Assembly (NCBI GenBank): GCA_963575745.1
Contig: CAUYUJ010014183.1
Location: 428,051 to 488,050, forward strand
Source of the DNA: Prorocentrum cordatum
Lineage: Eukaryota; Sar; Dinophyceae; Prorocentrales; Prorocentraceae
Length of the DNA: 60,000 nucleotides
Reading direction: 5' to 3'
The position numbers were made by a program, and so were the translations under genes. The notes beneath the pieces were generated by a model. The model was not told the DNA's origin and ran no database searches. It saw only the letters and a list, made by a program, of their open reading frames with translations. Positions 22,448 to 33,020 of the stretch are shown piece after piece. How positions within the stretch are numbered: the stretch's first letter is position 1; the number at the start of each line of letters is the position of its first letter.

Positions 22448-22450
<3 letters not shown>
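21648..22450 (+). repeat. Composite dispersed repeat, copy 2
   Basis: Same module order as 12,969-14,095. It holds about four tandem units spaced 80-86 bp apart (21,780-22,110) instead of about eight, and ends at a TCC array where copy 1 ends at a GTC array. Confidence 0.85.
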
Positions 22451-22479
<29 letters not shown>

Positions 22480-22700
22480 CTCCCCCTCCTCCTCCTCCCC
22501 CTCCTCCTCCTCCTCCCCCTCCTCCCCCTCCTCCCCCTCCTCCTCCTCCTCCTCCTCCTCCTCCTCCTCCTCCTCCTCCTCCTCCTCCTCCTCCTCCTCC
22601 TCCTCCTCCCTCCTCCTCCTCCTCCTCCCCCTCCCTCCTCCTCCTCCTCCTCCTCCTCCTCCTCCCTCCTCCTCCTCCTCCTCCTCCTCCTCCTCCTCTC
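22441..22700 (+). repeat. (TCC)n array
   Basis: About 260 bases of TCC with occasional CCC interruptions. Confidence 0.97.
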
Positions 22701-22883
22701 CTCATCCTCCTCACCGTTCTCATCTCTCGGCCGCCGACGCGAGCGCAGGGGTCACGCCTGCACTTTGGCGGGCCTCTCCGCGCCGCTGCTCGCACCACTG
22801 CCGCCAGCCCCGTCGCTGCCGGCCCCGTCGCTGCCGGTGGCCACGCAGCCATGGCACACCTCCGGAGACGGGAAGGGGGAGAT

Positions 22884-23077
22884 CGGCGGCGAGCGAGGGG
22901 AAGTGAGAAGGAGAAGGCCTTCTCAGAAAGTGGCAGGACTTCGCATAATTCCTCGCGCCTTCTGAGAAGTTGTTGGTGTCTTCGGGGAAGGCTTAGAAAA
23001 CATCTCAGAAGGCTGGGGGACTTCAGAGCCTTCTGAGAAGGCCTTCTCCTTCTCACTTCCGCCCTGGCTCGCCGCCG
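22884..23077. repeat. Foldback element with ~48-bp inverted arms
   Basis: The left arm, 22,884-22,930, runs CGGCGGCGAGCGAGGGG then AAGTGAGAAGGAGAAGG. The right arm, 23,029-23,077, is its reverse complement with about three differences. The ~98-bp loop repeats the smaller palindrome CCTTCTGAGAAG. It could form a strong hairpin; a small MITE or the record of an inverted duplication are both possible. Confidence 0.85.
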
Positions 23078-23079
23078 AG

Positions 23080-24260
23080 GAGAGGCAAGCAGGTTTTTTG
23101 GATTGCTGCTGCTGCCGACGCTCGATTACTGATGGTACGGCAGGAGACTGTTTGCTCTCTGCGAGCTAAACTAAAACACAGGAGCCCCTGTCGTTGGGTG
23201 GCGGCCATCCCCAAAAAAGCGTTAGTCTACCTGTGGCCGTCCGAGGTCGCGCTTCCTTACTTAGAAGGGGCCTTCACAAGGTTGCTCCACGACGAAGATG
23301 ACGGCTGTGATTGTGGTGGTGATTGCCGAGCCGCGCCATCCACGGGCCAAGGGCCGCCTGCACCAGACGCACTGTGCACTGGATCCCCCAGAGGAGGGCG
23401 ACTGCGCTGGTGATGACCTATGAGGATGATGATGCTGGTGATGGTGCTCTTCTGAAGAGAGCGACTAATGGTACAACGGCGTCGGCAATGACGTTGACGA
23501 TGAAGGAGTCGTGACGATAAATGATGATGGCCACGCGTTCCTCAGGACACCGTGCACGGGCGGACCGAGCTGCGGACCCGCATGAGGACAAAGCAATCCC
23601 GTCCCCCGCCCATCGCCCAGAAGGCACCAACGTCCAAGGGGATGGAAGAGGCCAACCGGCCACCTTACTCTGCTCTAGGACAAAGGCAGAATCGAGACAA
23701 CACCGGACTAATAAGTCGAGAATCTCTGAGAATCGGCGGGTTGGAAGATGTCTCGGGCGCCGCGGCCTTCTCGGAGCATTCCGGAACGCTCTGAGAGTAT
23801 TCTGGAACGCCCTATCGCCAATGCGCCAGCGACGCCGGGACGGAGAAGATCAGCATCGTCGATGCACCAGCGAGGCGGCGCGATCCTCCGGGCGTTCTGA
23901 CCAGGATTCCGGAGCGAGTCTGGCCGTGGCGACGAAGGACTCCCAGGAGGCTCCGAAAGGCGAGCACGAGGGCAGGGTATAGCGGTGTCAGCATCTTTTC
24001 CTCCTCGGATGCTCGGCTCGTCCAGCCACGCGGCGAGAGCGTCGATGTCGGGCCCCGGGAGGAGCTTCACGTGGCCTCTCAGAGGCGTGGGGCCTGCATG
24101 CCGAGAGGCGCGCGCGGTGCGCCACGGACAGGGAGGTGCAGGCCCTCTGCTCTCAGCCGCTGCTGCTGCGGTCAGGGGGGGGGCTGCTGCATGGTCAGCG
24201 AACGGATGCGCTGGCGGGCAGACCTGCGGTGGAGGTGCATCCCATGATCGATGTGTGGTT
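23080..24260. other. No gene seen
   Basis: Mixed sequence. 23,820-23,895 carries a degenerate relative of the GATGCATC module (ATCGCCAATGCGCC, GGCGCGATCCTCCG). No protein domain recognised. Confidence 0.5.
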
Positions 24261-24261
24261 C

Positions 24262-24294
24262 TGGTGTGTGTGTGTGTGTGTGTGCGTGTGCGTG
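24262..24294 (+). repeat. (TG)n microsatellite
   Basis: About 14 TG units with minor interruptions. Confidence 0.9.
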
Positions 24295-24485
24295 GAATTT
24301 CGTAGCAGGAGGGATCGAGTGGAGGAGGGGTGGAGGAGGAGGAGGGAGGAGGGGGAGGATGAGGAGGGCCCCTCCTCTCTCGCCTCTCCGAATGCGGGTG
24401 TCTCTGTGCTGGCAACCTCTGGTGTTTACATCGTCCTGGCTGCCTCCCCTGGGTGTCGGGCGCGTGGCGGTGGTGGTGCGTTCAA

Positions 24486-24671
24486 TCATCCTCCGCAAGA
24501 TTTCGTCGACTGCCCCTCTGCGAGGCACTTCCAGCCCGCCTCGAAGTCACAGGTGCGGCACAACCGCATCGGGGTGCCCTCCGCGAACTCCTCCAAGCAG
24601 AGGCTGCAGACGGATTCCATCCTGCGGCGGCTGTCTCCGTACTTGAGAGAGGCTCGGACGGACGCATGCAC
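24486..24671 (-). pseudogene. Possible zinc-finger (RING-like) exon
   Basis: The minus-strand frame reads ESVCSLCLEEFAEGTPMRLC then RTCDFEAGWKCL. The C-x2-C-L-E-E-F start is typical of RING fingers, but the expected C-x-H-x2-C pair is replaced by C-x2-C and the second zinc pair is missing. It could be one exon of a split RING domain, another treble-clef finger, or chance. No neighbouring exon was found. Confidence 0.3.
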
Positions 24672-24769
24672 CCTTGGGTTCCCCTTCTCCTGCTTCTGCT
24701 CCTGCTCTTCCTCCGGCTCCTGCTCCTGCTCCTACTCCTGCTCCATCATGTTCCTTGCTTCCTCCTCTT

Positions 24770-25032
24770 CCTCCTCCTCCTCATCAGCCCCTCCCTCCTC
24801 CCTCCTCCTCCCTCCTCCTCCCTCCTCCTCCTCCTCCTCCTCCTCCTCCTCCTCCTCCTCCTCCTCCTCCTCCTCCTCCTCCTCCTCCTCCTCCTCCTCC
24901 TCCTCCTCCTCCTCCTCCTCCTCCTCCTCCTCCTCGCCTCCTCCTCCTCGTCCTCATCATCATGCTCCTCCTTTTCCCTCCCTCCCTCCCTCCCTCCCTG
25001 CTCCTCCTCCTCCTCCTCCTCCTCCTCCTCCT
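24770..25032 (+). repeat. (TCC)n array
   Basis: A near-pure TCC run from 24,770 to about 24,936, then a shorter one at 25,001-25,031, with CTCC-rich sequence between. Confidence 0.97.
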
Positions 25033-25059
25033 GTCGCCTCCTCCTTTTCTAATTCTTTC

Positions 25060-25868
25060 TTCGAGAAAGTGGGGAGGATTGGCTGACGGCTGTAATGACT
25101 GTGCCCAGGCAGCGACCGCTTCCAGAAGCCCTTCTATGTCGCCCCCTCCTCCTCCTCCGCCAAACGTGCTGTCGGATGGGGCGTGTTGATTGGGAATTGC
25201 TCGCAAAATGCTGATCGAATTACGCTACCGAGGAACCCCGCATACTTAAATCAAATATTATGTGCTTGCTTTTCTTGATCATCTATGCGGAAACCTGCGC
25301 TCTAAACCCTCGTCGCGAATGTGTCCCAATATTGTCATCCAACACGCTACTGAGTGAACCTCCCCCCTCTTCCCCGCATTCTATCCTTCATCGGGGAAAA
25401 GTTCGAGGTGGTCACCGAGGGCCGTTTCCTGGGATCGCAACAACCAACGAGGTGATGTAAAACGATTTGCCACAGCTCGAGTAGTCAGGGGGGCCACTTG
25501 GAAGTTGGTGCAAATCACACCCCCTCGCCTCGCGCTGCGTTCTCCCGCACCCCATGCCTCCCTTTCTTTCCTCGGTCGGTCTACTCTTTCTAGTCTCATG
25601 CAGTTTCCACACGTCTGTCGCCGCGTCTCTTCGACGGAGAGTCTCTGAGGTGTGCGCGCAAAAGACTTGCATGGCAAACGTGATCCGCCTGCGTGCGACA
25701 TGCGAGTGCCCTTGGATGGAAAATCTCTGGGCTGTGGTTGCCACGACAACCGAAGCTGGGCGGGCGCTCCGAAATCGTCCAGAAGCGGCACGGGCCGCGC
25801 GAATTCGACGCGGCTGGACACCGCTGCCTTTGTCCGAAAGACTCTGGCAGCCGTGCGCTCCGACGACC
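25060..25868. other. Downstream flank of the helicase exon, no gene recognised
   Basis: Minus-strand frames stay open just beyond the helicase stop but show no domain. Confidence 0.4.
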
Positions 25869-26975
25869 TCACGCCGCTGGCAGGATCCATTGGCGTTCCA
25901 GGGCGAGGGCCTCGATCTCCCGCGTCTCCGTGGCCATGCGCTCATCGAGCTTCCGGAGGGCTTCGAGCACGGACAGAGGCGGGCCTTTCTGCAGGACCTC
26001 CCTTGGCGGCGGCCGAAGTAAGAGCACATCGTCCATGCAAGTGGCTCTGCTGAGCATCACGTACAAGTGCAACCACCAGTTCTCTGCTCTTTCCTCCGGT
26101 CTGCCAATGCTCGTGTCCTGCGCGCAGTCGATGGTCACTCCGGTGCGGATCGTCTGGCCCTGTGACGCGGTGGACGTCAGGAAGCGCCCGTGCGTGAGCG
26201 CGTACCCAAACCTTTTGACCTTGTGCACTATGTTGGCGCTCTGCCACTTGAAGTGCGCCTCCATGAGCGGGGAGCAGAACAGGCCGTTCGCTTTCTCTAG
26301 CTGGATTCCGAAGGAGTTGACGAGAGTTTTCAGCACGTCCGGGCTCGGTCTCTCGAAATTGTGCACCTGCATCCAGATTCCGGCAGGCAGACAGCGCGGG
26401 CGGAAGATCTCTCCCGGGGCGCAGGCGTCGTACCTGTCCTGGTCGCTGCTTTCGAACACGAAGCTCACGATGGTGGCCTTCTGTTCCTGGATCAAGCTCT
26501 TGCGCTTGGACACCTTGACGGTACATCTCACCTCCATGCCCGCGTGCGCGGGAAGAACTCCGTGCATGTGTCCCGTGTCGCCAAGGTTCGGCACGTTCAG
26601 CAGCCTTTTGCAAGCATTATCAGTTTCCTGTGGTGTACTGCAGGCGACGCCCTCGTCCTTCGACTGCAGGAAAACCAACGGCACGCCCGTGGCGCGAGAG
26701 TCGATCATGCTCCGGCGAGATATCCATCGGATCAGCGTGCTCCAGTACCAGGCCATTCCGAAACCAGTCGCAAACTTCTCCTCGTCGTGCCTCGGGTCCC
26801 TCACTCCGGTCGTGCAGTCGGTGGCGACCCGAGCCTGGAAGGCGGCCCATACACGGTCTGGAATCCGGCGCGCGAAGCGCATGCAGGCCAGGAGCTCGAT
26901 CAGCGGGTCGCCAGGCTTGAAGCGCTTGGTGCCCTTCAGCTCGATCACGTGGGGCACTTTGCCTAACACTCTGAT
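25869..26975 (-). CDS. C-terminal part of a Pif1/UvrD_C_2-type DNA helicase
   Basis: A minus-strand frame of about 366 codons. LVFLQSKDE (residues 98-106) and HGVLPAHAGMEV (136-147) match the region where Pif1-like helicases prepare the 2B insert. LTSTASQGQTI (264-274) corresponds to helicase motif V, and LYVMLSRATCMDDVLLL (302-318) to motif VI with its Arg. The usual His before the SQG is replaced. The N-terminal Walker A and DExx parts are absent; the frame is cut at about 26,975 by the 90-bp satellite, with the helicase-like sequence beginning just after a CAG. It could be the last exon of a cellular Pif1-like gene or part of a Helitron-like element; no Rep domain was seen. Confidence 0.65.
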   Translation of the reverse strand: MRVLGKVPHVIELKGTKRFKPGDPLIELLACMRFARRIPDRVWAAFQARVATDCTTGVRDPRHDEEKFATGFGMAWYWSTLIRWISRRSMIDSRATGVPLVFLQSKDEGVACSTPQETDNACKRLLNVPNLGDTGHMHGVLPAHAGMEVRCTVKVSKRKSLIQEQKATIVSFVFESSDQDRYDACAPGEIFRPRCLPAGIWMQVHNFERPSPDVLKTLVNSFGIQLEKANGLFCSPLMEAHFKWQSANIVHKVKRFGYALTHGRFLTSTASQGQTIRTGVTIDCAQDTSIGRPEERAENWWLHLYVMLSRATCMDDVLLLRPPPREVLQKGPPLSVLEALRKLDERMATETREIEALALERQWILPAA

Positions 26976-26984
26976 GGCCTGCTA

Positions 26985-28275
26985 AGCCCTGCGACATTGG
27001 CGCGTATGGGGACCGCGGTGAGAGACCACTCCCTGCGCACGCCCTCTGGTGTCGAGAAAGTGCCACGCCCGCTGGGCCCTGCGGCATTGGCGCGTATGGG
27101 GACCGCGGTGAGAGACCACCCCCTGCGCACCCCCTGCGGTGTCGAGAAAGTGCCACGCCTGCTAGGCCCTGCGGCATTGGCGCGTATGGAGACCGCGGTG
27201 AGATACCACCCCCTGCGCACCCCCTCTGGTGTCGAGAAAGTGTCACGCCTGCTAGGCCCTGCGACATTGGCGCGTATAGGGACCGCGGTGAGAGACCACC
27301 CCCTTGCGCACCCCCTGCGGTGTCGAGAAAGTGCCACGTTTGCTAGGCCCTGCGACATTGGCGCGTATAGGGACCGCGGTGAGATACCACCCCCTGCGCA
27401 CCCCCTCTGGTGTCGAGGAAGTGCCACGCCTGCTAGGCCTTGCGACATTTGCGCGTATAGGGACCGCGGTGAGTGACCACCTCCTTGCGCACCCCCTCCG
27501 GTGTCGAGAAAGTGCCATGCCTGCTAGGCCCTGCGACATTGGCGCGTATAGGGACCGCGGTGACAGACCACCCCCTGCGCACCCCCTCTGGTGTCGAGAA
27601 TGTGCCACGCCTGCTAGGCCCTGCGACATTGGCGCTTTAGGGACCGCGGTGAGAGACCACCCCCTGCGCACCCCAGGCCCTGCGACATTGGCGCGTATGG
27701 GGACCGCGGTGAGAGACCACCCCCTGCGCACCCCCTCTGGTGTCGAGAAGTGCCACGCCTGCTAGGCCCTGCGACATTGGCGCGTATAGAGCCCGCGGTG
27801 AGAGACCACCCCCGTCGAGAAAGTGTCACGCCTGCTAGGCCCTGCGACATTGGCGCGTATAGGGGCCGCGGTGAGAGACCACCCCCTTGCGCAGCCCCTC
27901 CGGTGTCGAGAAAGTGCCACGCCTGCTAGGCCCTGCGACATTGGCGCGTATAGGGACCGCGGTGAGAGACCACCCCCTGCGCACCCCCTCTGGCCCTGCG
28001 ACATTGGCGCGTATAGGGACCGCGGTGAGAGACCACCCCCTGCGCACCCCCTCTGGTGTCGAGAAAGTGCCACGCCTGCTAGGCCCTGCGACATTGGCGC
28101 GTATAGGGACCACGGTGAGAGACCACCCCCTGCGCACCCCGTCCGGTGTCGAGAAAGTGCCACGCCTGCTAGGCCCTGCGACATTGGCGCGTATAGGGAC
28201 CGCGGTGAGAGACCACCCCCTGCGCACCCCCTGTGGTGTCGAAAAAGTGCCACGCCTGCCGTGCCCTGCGCCATG
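26985..28275 (+). repeat. 90-bp satellite array
   Basis: About 15 units. Starts of CGCGTAT lie at 27,001, 27,091, 27,181, 27,271, 27,362, 27,452, 27,543 and onward; three units are shortened to about 60-75 bp. Each contains GGACCGCGGTGAGAGACCAC, GTGTCGAGAAAGTGCCACGC and CTGCTAGGCCCTGCGACATT. A 90-bp unit equals 30 codons, so frames stay open across units; indels break them, and no domain is evident. Confidence 0.97.
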
Positions 28276-28289
28276 GCCGGCATAGAGCC

Positions 28290-28640
28290 TCCTGCCATCC
28301 ACTGCGAATCCTACACGCACGTCTTGTATGTGGCATGTTATGTGTATGTGTATGATGCGTGTGCGGCTATATCGGGACGTGTCTCATGTGGGTGCCCACT
28401 ATGTCGCGCACACGCCTCAATGGACGCTGCAGTGATCACGCCATGCGCGCACTAGCGTTGTATGGTGTGGGTGTGTGCGTTGTGTGCGAATGTGTGCATG
28501 TGCGCGGCTGTATGTAGACGCGTGTCTCATGTACTTGCCGTGCACGCGTTGAGCGCGGGTGGGGAGAGGAAGGAGGAGAGAGGAGATGAGGTGTGAGGTG
28601 AGGTGAGACGCGGGTGCGCCGCGGCAGGGAAGAAAACCAG
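28290..28640. other. GT-rich spacer, no gene
   Basis: Loose (GT)n stretches such as ATGTGTATGTGTATGATG and GTGTGGGTGTGTGCG. Nothing coding seen. Confidence 0.6.
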
Positions 28641-28810
28641 AACCCCACGAAACATGTGGGGAACAAAACCGAATCGCAAAATCGGATCGGATCGCATGGG
28701 AAAGTGCGCCGGATCGGGGTCATCGGATCGCCGGAATTTCGGAACCGAATCGGACCGAACCGGCCAGACCCGATATCGATTCGAATCGATCGGATCGAAC
28801 TCTAGGCCTG
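28640..28810 (+). repeat. GATCGG-rich tract
   Basis: ATCGGATCGGATCGC, GAATCGGACCGAACCGG and GATTCGAATCGATCGGATC, in the same style as 12.0-12.24 and 41.86-41.9 kb. Confidence 0.7.
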
Positions 28811-29560
28811 CCGTGACGACATGCACGATGGTTCCTGACACCGCGTTGTGCTGGAGGGGTGAGTCAGCGATGGGACGGCTCCGCTAACTCCGTTTCTCGG
28901 AGGCAGGGCCGCAACGATGCTTGCTAGATTTGCAGGCAAGCTTGTATGCGAATTTTCCTGAACCACCACGGCAACCGTGTGGATCGTTCAACTCCGAGCG
29001 ATCGCGGAATTCCGATAGAGCATGACGCTCGACAATGGTCGACTCCAGGCCACCAGCGGCGTTCAACCTTGCGTGTCCGCGCTGGGGATCAGCCGCCGCG
29101 TCGACGCGGCGCGAACTTGCCGTGCAGTGGGACTTCGGCCACAAGAATCCGCGCTGGTCGAGACCCTCGTGGTCGCCTTCTGTGTGGCCTCGTGGTGGCC
29201 CCGTTGGCATTGCTGCTCCAAAGGCCCCGTAGTGCTGGCACTGCGGCCGCCCCTCGTCGGGTTCCCCCCGGGCGGCGCCTTGTCTGCCCATCCCCCCAAG
29301 GATTTGGGTGGGCCCAGGGTGTAGGAACCCTGGGACTATCACCGCAGACCTCTTTGACCCCTCGGTGCCTGGGGCGCCCTGGACAAAGCACAAGTAGGTG
29401 CTCATTGACGCGCATCCCAAATGTAATCGGAGGTTCCCATCCTTATTCCCAACCATCCTGTGGTGTTGGGTCCTCGTTTTGAATTCCTCCTCCTCTCCTC
29501 CTCCTCCCGCCTCCCCCATCCTTGCCTTTGCTCTCCGCATGCCTCAGCTCACCCCCTTCT
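28811..29560. other. No gene seen
   Basis: Several long frames overlap on both strands; none shows a domain or consistent codon pattern. Confidence 0.5.
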
Positions 29561-29562
29561 CC

Positions 29563-29564
<2 letters not shown>

Positions 29565-29651
<87 letters not shown>

Positions 29652-29712
29652 GCATCATCAGCATCATCAGCATCATCATCATCATCAAAATCATCATCAT
29701 CATCATCATCAG

Positions 29713-29744
<32 letters not shown>

Positions 29745-29765
29745 CAGCATCAGCATCAGCATCAG

Positions 29766-29800
<35 letters not shown>

Positions 29801-29801
29801 G

Positions 29802-29842
<41 letters not shown>

Positions 29843-29930
29843 CCATCACCATCACCATCACCATCACCATCACCATCACCATCACCATCATCGTCATCAT
29901 CGTCATCATCGTCATCATCGGCATCGCCAT
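29565..29930 (+). repeat. (CAT)n triplet array
   Basis: About 365 bases of CAT/TCA with AGC, CAC and CGT interruptions. Poly-His, Ser and Ile frames are artefacts. Confidence 0.97.
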
Positions 29931-29936
29931 GGCTGA

Positions 29937-30990
29937 TTCGTTTCGTGGCCCCACAGGGAGCTCCACCGAAGGCCCCAGTGGGGGGGGGGCGCATGCGTCC
30001 CCCACGCCCAGCACAACGTTTCGTGGCCCCACAGGGAGCTCCACCGAAGGCCCCAGTGGGGGGGGCCGCATGCGTCCCCCACGCCCAGCACAACGTTTCG
30101 TGGCCCCATAGGGAGCTCCACCGAAGGCCCCAGTGGGGGGGCCGCATGCGTCCCCCACGCCCAGTACAGCGTTTCGTGGCACCATACGGAGCTCCACCGA
30201 AGGCCCCAGTGGGGGGGCCCGCATGCGTCCCCCACGCCCAGGACAACGTTTCGTGGCCCCATAGGGAGCTCCACCAGGTCTACCGTCCGCATGCGTCCCC
30301 CCATACACAGTACAGCGTTTCGTGGCCATCCTCCCCCTCCTCCCTGCGTTTCACCCACCCAGTACAGCGTTTCGTGGCCTCATAGGGAGCTCCACCGAAG
30401 GTTCCAGGTCTACCGTCCGCATACGTCCCCCCCAACCCAGTACAGCGTTTCGTGGCCCTCCTCCCCCTCCTCCCTGCGTTTCACCCACCCAGTACATCGT
30501 TTCGTGGCCCCATAGGGAGCTCCACCGAAGGTTCCAGGTCTACCGTCCGCATGCGTCCCACCCACCCTGTACAGCGTTTCGTGGCCCTCCGCCCCCCTCC
30601 CTGCGTTTCACCCACCCAGGTGCAGCGTTCCGTGGCCTCATAGGGAGCCCCACCGAAGGTCCCACTGGCACCGCCCGCATGCGCCGGCCACCGCCCAGCA
30701 CAGCCCTTGCTCCTTGCGTTTCACCCACCCAGTACAGCGCTTCGTGGCCCTATAGGGAGCTCCACCGAAGGTCCCAGTGGCACCGCCCGCATGCGTCAGC
30801 CACCACCCAGCACAGCCCTTGCTCCCTGCGTTTCACCCACCCAGTGCAGCGTTCCGAGGCCCCATAGGGAGCTCCACCGAAGGTCCAAGTGGCACCGCCC
30901 GCATGCGTCAGCCACCACCCAGCACAGCCCTTGCTCCCTGCGTTTCACCCACCCAGTACAGCGCTTCGTGGCCCCATAGGGAGCACCGAA
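29937..30990 (+). repeat. ~50-80-bp tandem array (TTTCGTGGCCCCA units)
   Basis: About 14 units, each starting near GTTTCGTGGCCCCATAGGGA and containing GCTCCACCGAAGG and CCGCATGCGTC. Later units replace the middle with CCTCCCTGCGTTTCACCCA. Two or more unit subtypes alternate, as expected from unequal crossing-over. Confidence 0.95.
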
Positions 30991-31505
30991 GAAGATATTC
31001 ATAATTGCGGTACTCACAACTGCATATGGTTGGGTCCTTCGCCTGGCTAATTTTGATGTTTTCAGGCGCCCCTCCAAAGACTGGAGCTCTCTCGACGGGA
31101 GCCTCAAAGAGCGGTACGGATGCCCCGACGGCCCTTCTGCAAGCCATGATGCGGCTCAAGAGAAACACAATCTGCCAAGAGCAGAGAGAGGGAAAGGCGA
31201 GTGTAATGCGAGCGGGCTGGGTGCGGGTGCGATCATGCCAAAACAGCAGGCGGTAACTGAGCGATCTGCACCTCCTCCCCAGGCCGTTCCAGGGCGAAGG
31301 GTCAGGATTGTCCAGAGGGAAAAGCAAATGAGCAAAGAGGGAGGGAGGGAAGCGGGAGAGGACGCGCGGGAGCACAGAAATCGGTTGGACACGTGCTAGA
31401 CGCCGATACAGACGGCGAACAGCACACGCCCAAAATCCCAGCCCGCCTGTTGGCTCGACCTTCTTTGTGTTCCCTGTGGCCCAGATTCCTCAGAGTCCAC
31501 CGGAG
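30991..31505. other. No gene recognised
   Basis: A short minus-strand frame at 31,010-31,150 reads like protein (FEAPVERAPVFGGAPE), but no family is recognised. Confidence 0.4.
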
Positions 31506-31509
31506 ACCC

Positions 31510-31680
31510 CCCAAATAGGGTGGTGGATCGCGCCGCATCGCCAATGCATCGCCGATACATCGGCGACGTCATCGATGCATCAGCGGTCTCCGTGTTGAGA
31601 AATTCGGGCTCCGCATCCAGCCGCATCGCCGATGCATCGGCGATGCGGCGCAATCCTCCGACCCCAGAATCGGTCGGGAA
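31510..31680. repeat. GATGCATC palindromic module, copy 1
   Basis: Repeated partial palindromes (CCAATGCATCGCCGATAC, GCCGATGCATCGGCGATGCG) end in CAATCCTCCGACCCC. Related copies lie at 51,105-51,255 and, degenerate, at 23,820-23,895 and 52,250-52,275. Confidence 0.85.
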
Positions 31681-31689
31681 CATCTGCTT

Positions 31690-31930
31690 AGCGTGTCGCG
31701 GCGGCGGCCTGGCGACACACTATACCTTGCGAGTGGATAGCGTGTCGCTCCGCTCCGCGAGGCGAAGAGCTCGGAAAAGCTCGGGACGTTGACGCGCGGG
31801 GACTCGGAAATGGATACCGTGTCGCGCCGCGGCATGGCGGGCCAGAACCGGTGGAGCGACACGCTGTCCAACAGCTCCTGGCCGCACTCGGACCTCATCT
31901 GGGAGGCCTGGATCCACGGGGTGCTCCAAC
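31690..31930. other. GTGTCGC-repeat spacer between palindromic module and GGA array
   Basis: GTGTCGCGCCGC-type motifs recur. CCTCATCTGGGAGGCCTGG (31,893-31,911) has counterparts at 51,260-51,280 and, inverted, near 51,068. Confidence 0.6.
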
Positions 31931-31934
31931 AGAC

Positions 31935-32008
31935 GACGGGAGGAAGAGGAGGAGAAGGAGGAGGAGGATGGGGAGGAGGAGGAGGAGGAGGAGGAGGAGG
32001 AGGAGCAG
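31935..32008 (+). repeat. (GGA)n array
   Basis: The only long pure triplet array in the window with GGA rather than TCC on the plus strand. Confidence 0.95.
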
Positions 32009-32514
32009 CGACCACATGGGGAGACGCGCCGAATTCGAGTTACATAGGGGCAGACAGGGGCAATTGGAACAGCTTCGGAGCACAATCTGTCACAGAAAGC
32101 ATGCCACGTTGGCGCCAAGCAATCAGCACAGCGTTCCTCGGGGTCAGGAGACCTGGAGGTGGCATAGTGTTCAACGCCGAACGGGCTGAACACAGAAACC
32201 AACAAATTGAAGGCAGGCGCCAACGTAGCGGGCGATGTGGCGGCCGCCTCCCCCGGCGGCGGGTGGCGGTCGGCCCCCGGGCGCCGAAAGCGACCCGCGG
32301 GCGGGCCCGACCCGTGCGATGCCGAGGGGGCTCACCACGCGGGGTCTCGCCGCCTCGGGAAGGAGGGCCCCTCGGGGAGCCAAACGCTCGGGGCCGCCCA
32401 ATGGTAGCCTGCGCGTTCCTCGGGCATCGACCGGGAGGACCTTGCGACCACTCGGGCGGGGACCCCCAGGGGGTGGGGACGGGCTGTTCCTCCTCCTCCC
32501 ACTTCCTCCACCTC

Positions 32515-32565
32515 CACCTCCTCCTCCTCCTCCTCCTCCTCCTCCTCCTCCTCCTCCTCCCGCGC
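32515..32565 (+). repeat. (TCC)n array at the 3' side of LINE B
   Basis: About 17 TCC units. On the minus strand this is a GGA run at or just after the end of recognisable LINE B sequence. Confidence 0.95.
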
Positions 32566-32589
32566 CTCTTGGCATCGTCTGACCGACAG

Positions 32590-33020
32590 GAAGCCCTGCG
32601 TGCCCAACCGAGGAGCTGCCCTGGGGTGAGCGACCGAAGGTGCCAGCCGACGTGGGCATCGGCATCAGCCGCGCCGCGCATGCGGTGAGCCGCCCGCGCA
32701 AACCCAAACCCAGAACAAATATGATATGGCAAAGGAAGCCCGGGGTGCCACACCTCATGCACGGCCTGCCAGAGCTCGGGGCAGCACTTGTACTGAGCCT
32801 CGCGGTTAGGACGCACCTGGGCCCCTGCAGCCAAAGACACACGCGCGATCGCCATGAACCATTTTCCACTCAGTGGTCCACGCTCCACCAAGCGTCTTGA
32901 CTATGATCGTCTGCCACGAAGGAGGGGCTGACGGCAGCTTACCACGCAGACGAAGCCAGGAGATCGCTTTCAAGGCCTGAGCCGAGGGTGCCCTCGACGC
33001 CCATGATCAGATCAGCTTTC
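32590..33020 (-). pseudogene. Probable C-terminal remnant of LINE B
   Basis: A minus-strand frame with GAQVRPNREAQYKCCPELWQ and WHPGLPLPYHICSG follows the connection region and runs into the GGA/TCC array. No domain is recognised; placement is by position. Confidence 0.35.

Noticed and set aside
25869-26975. Complete Helitron
   Set aside because: Only the helicase C-terminal part is visible; no Rep/HUH domain or Helitron ends were seen.
26985-28275. CRISPR array
   Set aside because: Units are contiguous 90-bp repeats without unique spacers, and the genome is eukaryotic.
29443-30246. Asp- and Met-rich minus-strand protein of 267 codons
   Set aside because: Reverse translation of the CAT array joined to tandem-repeat sequence.
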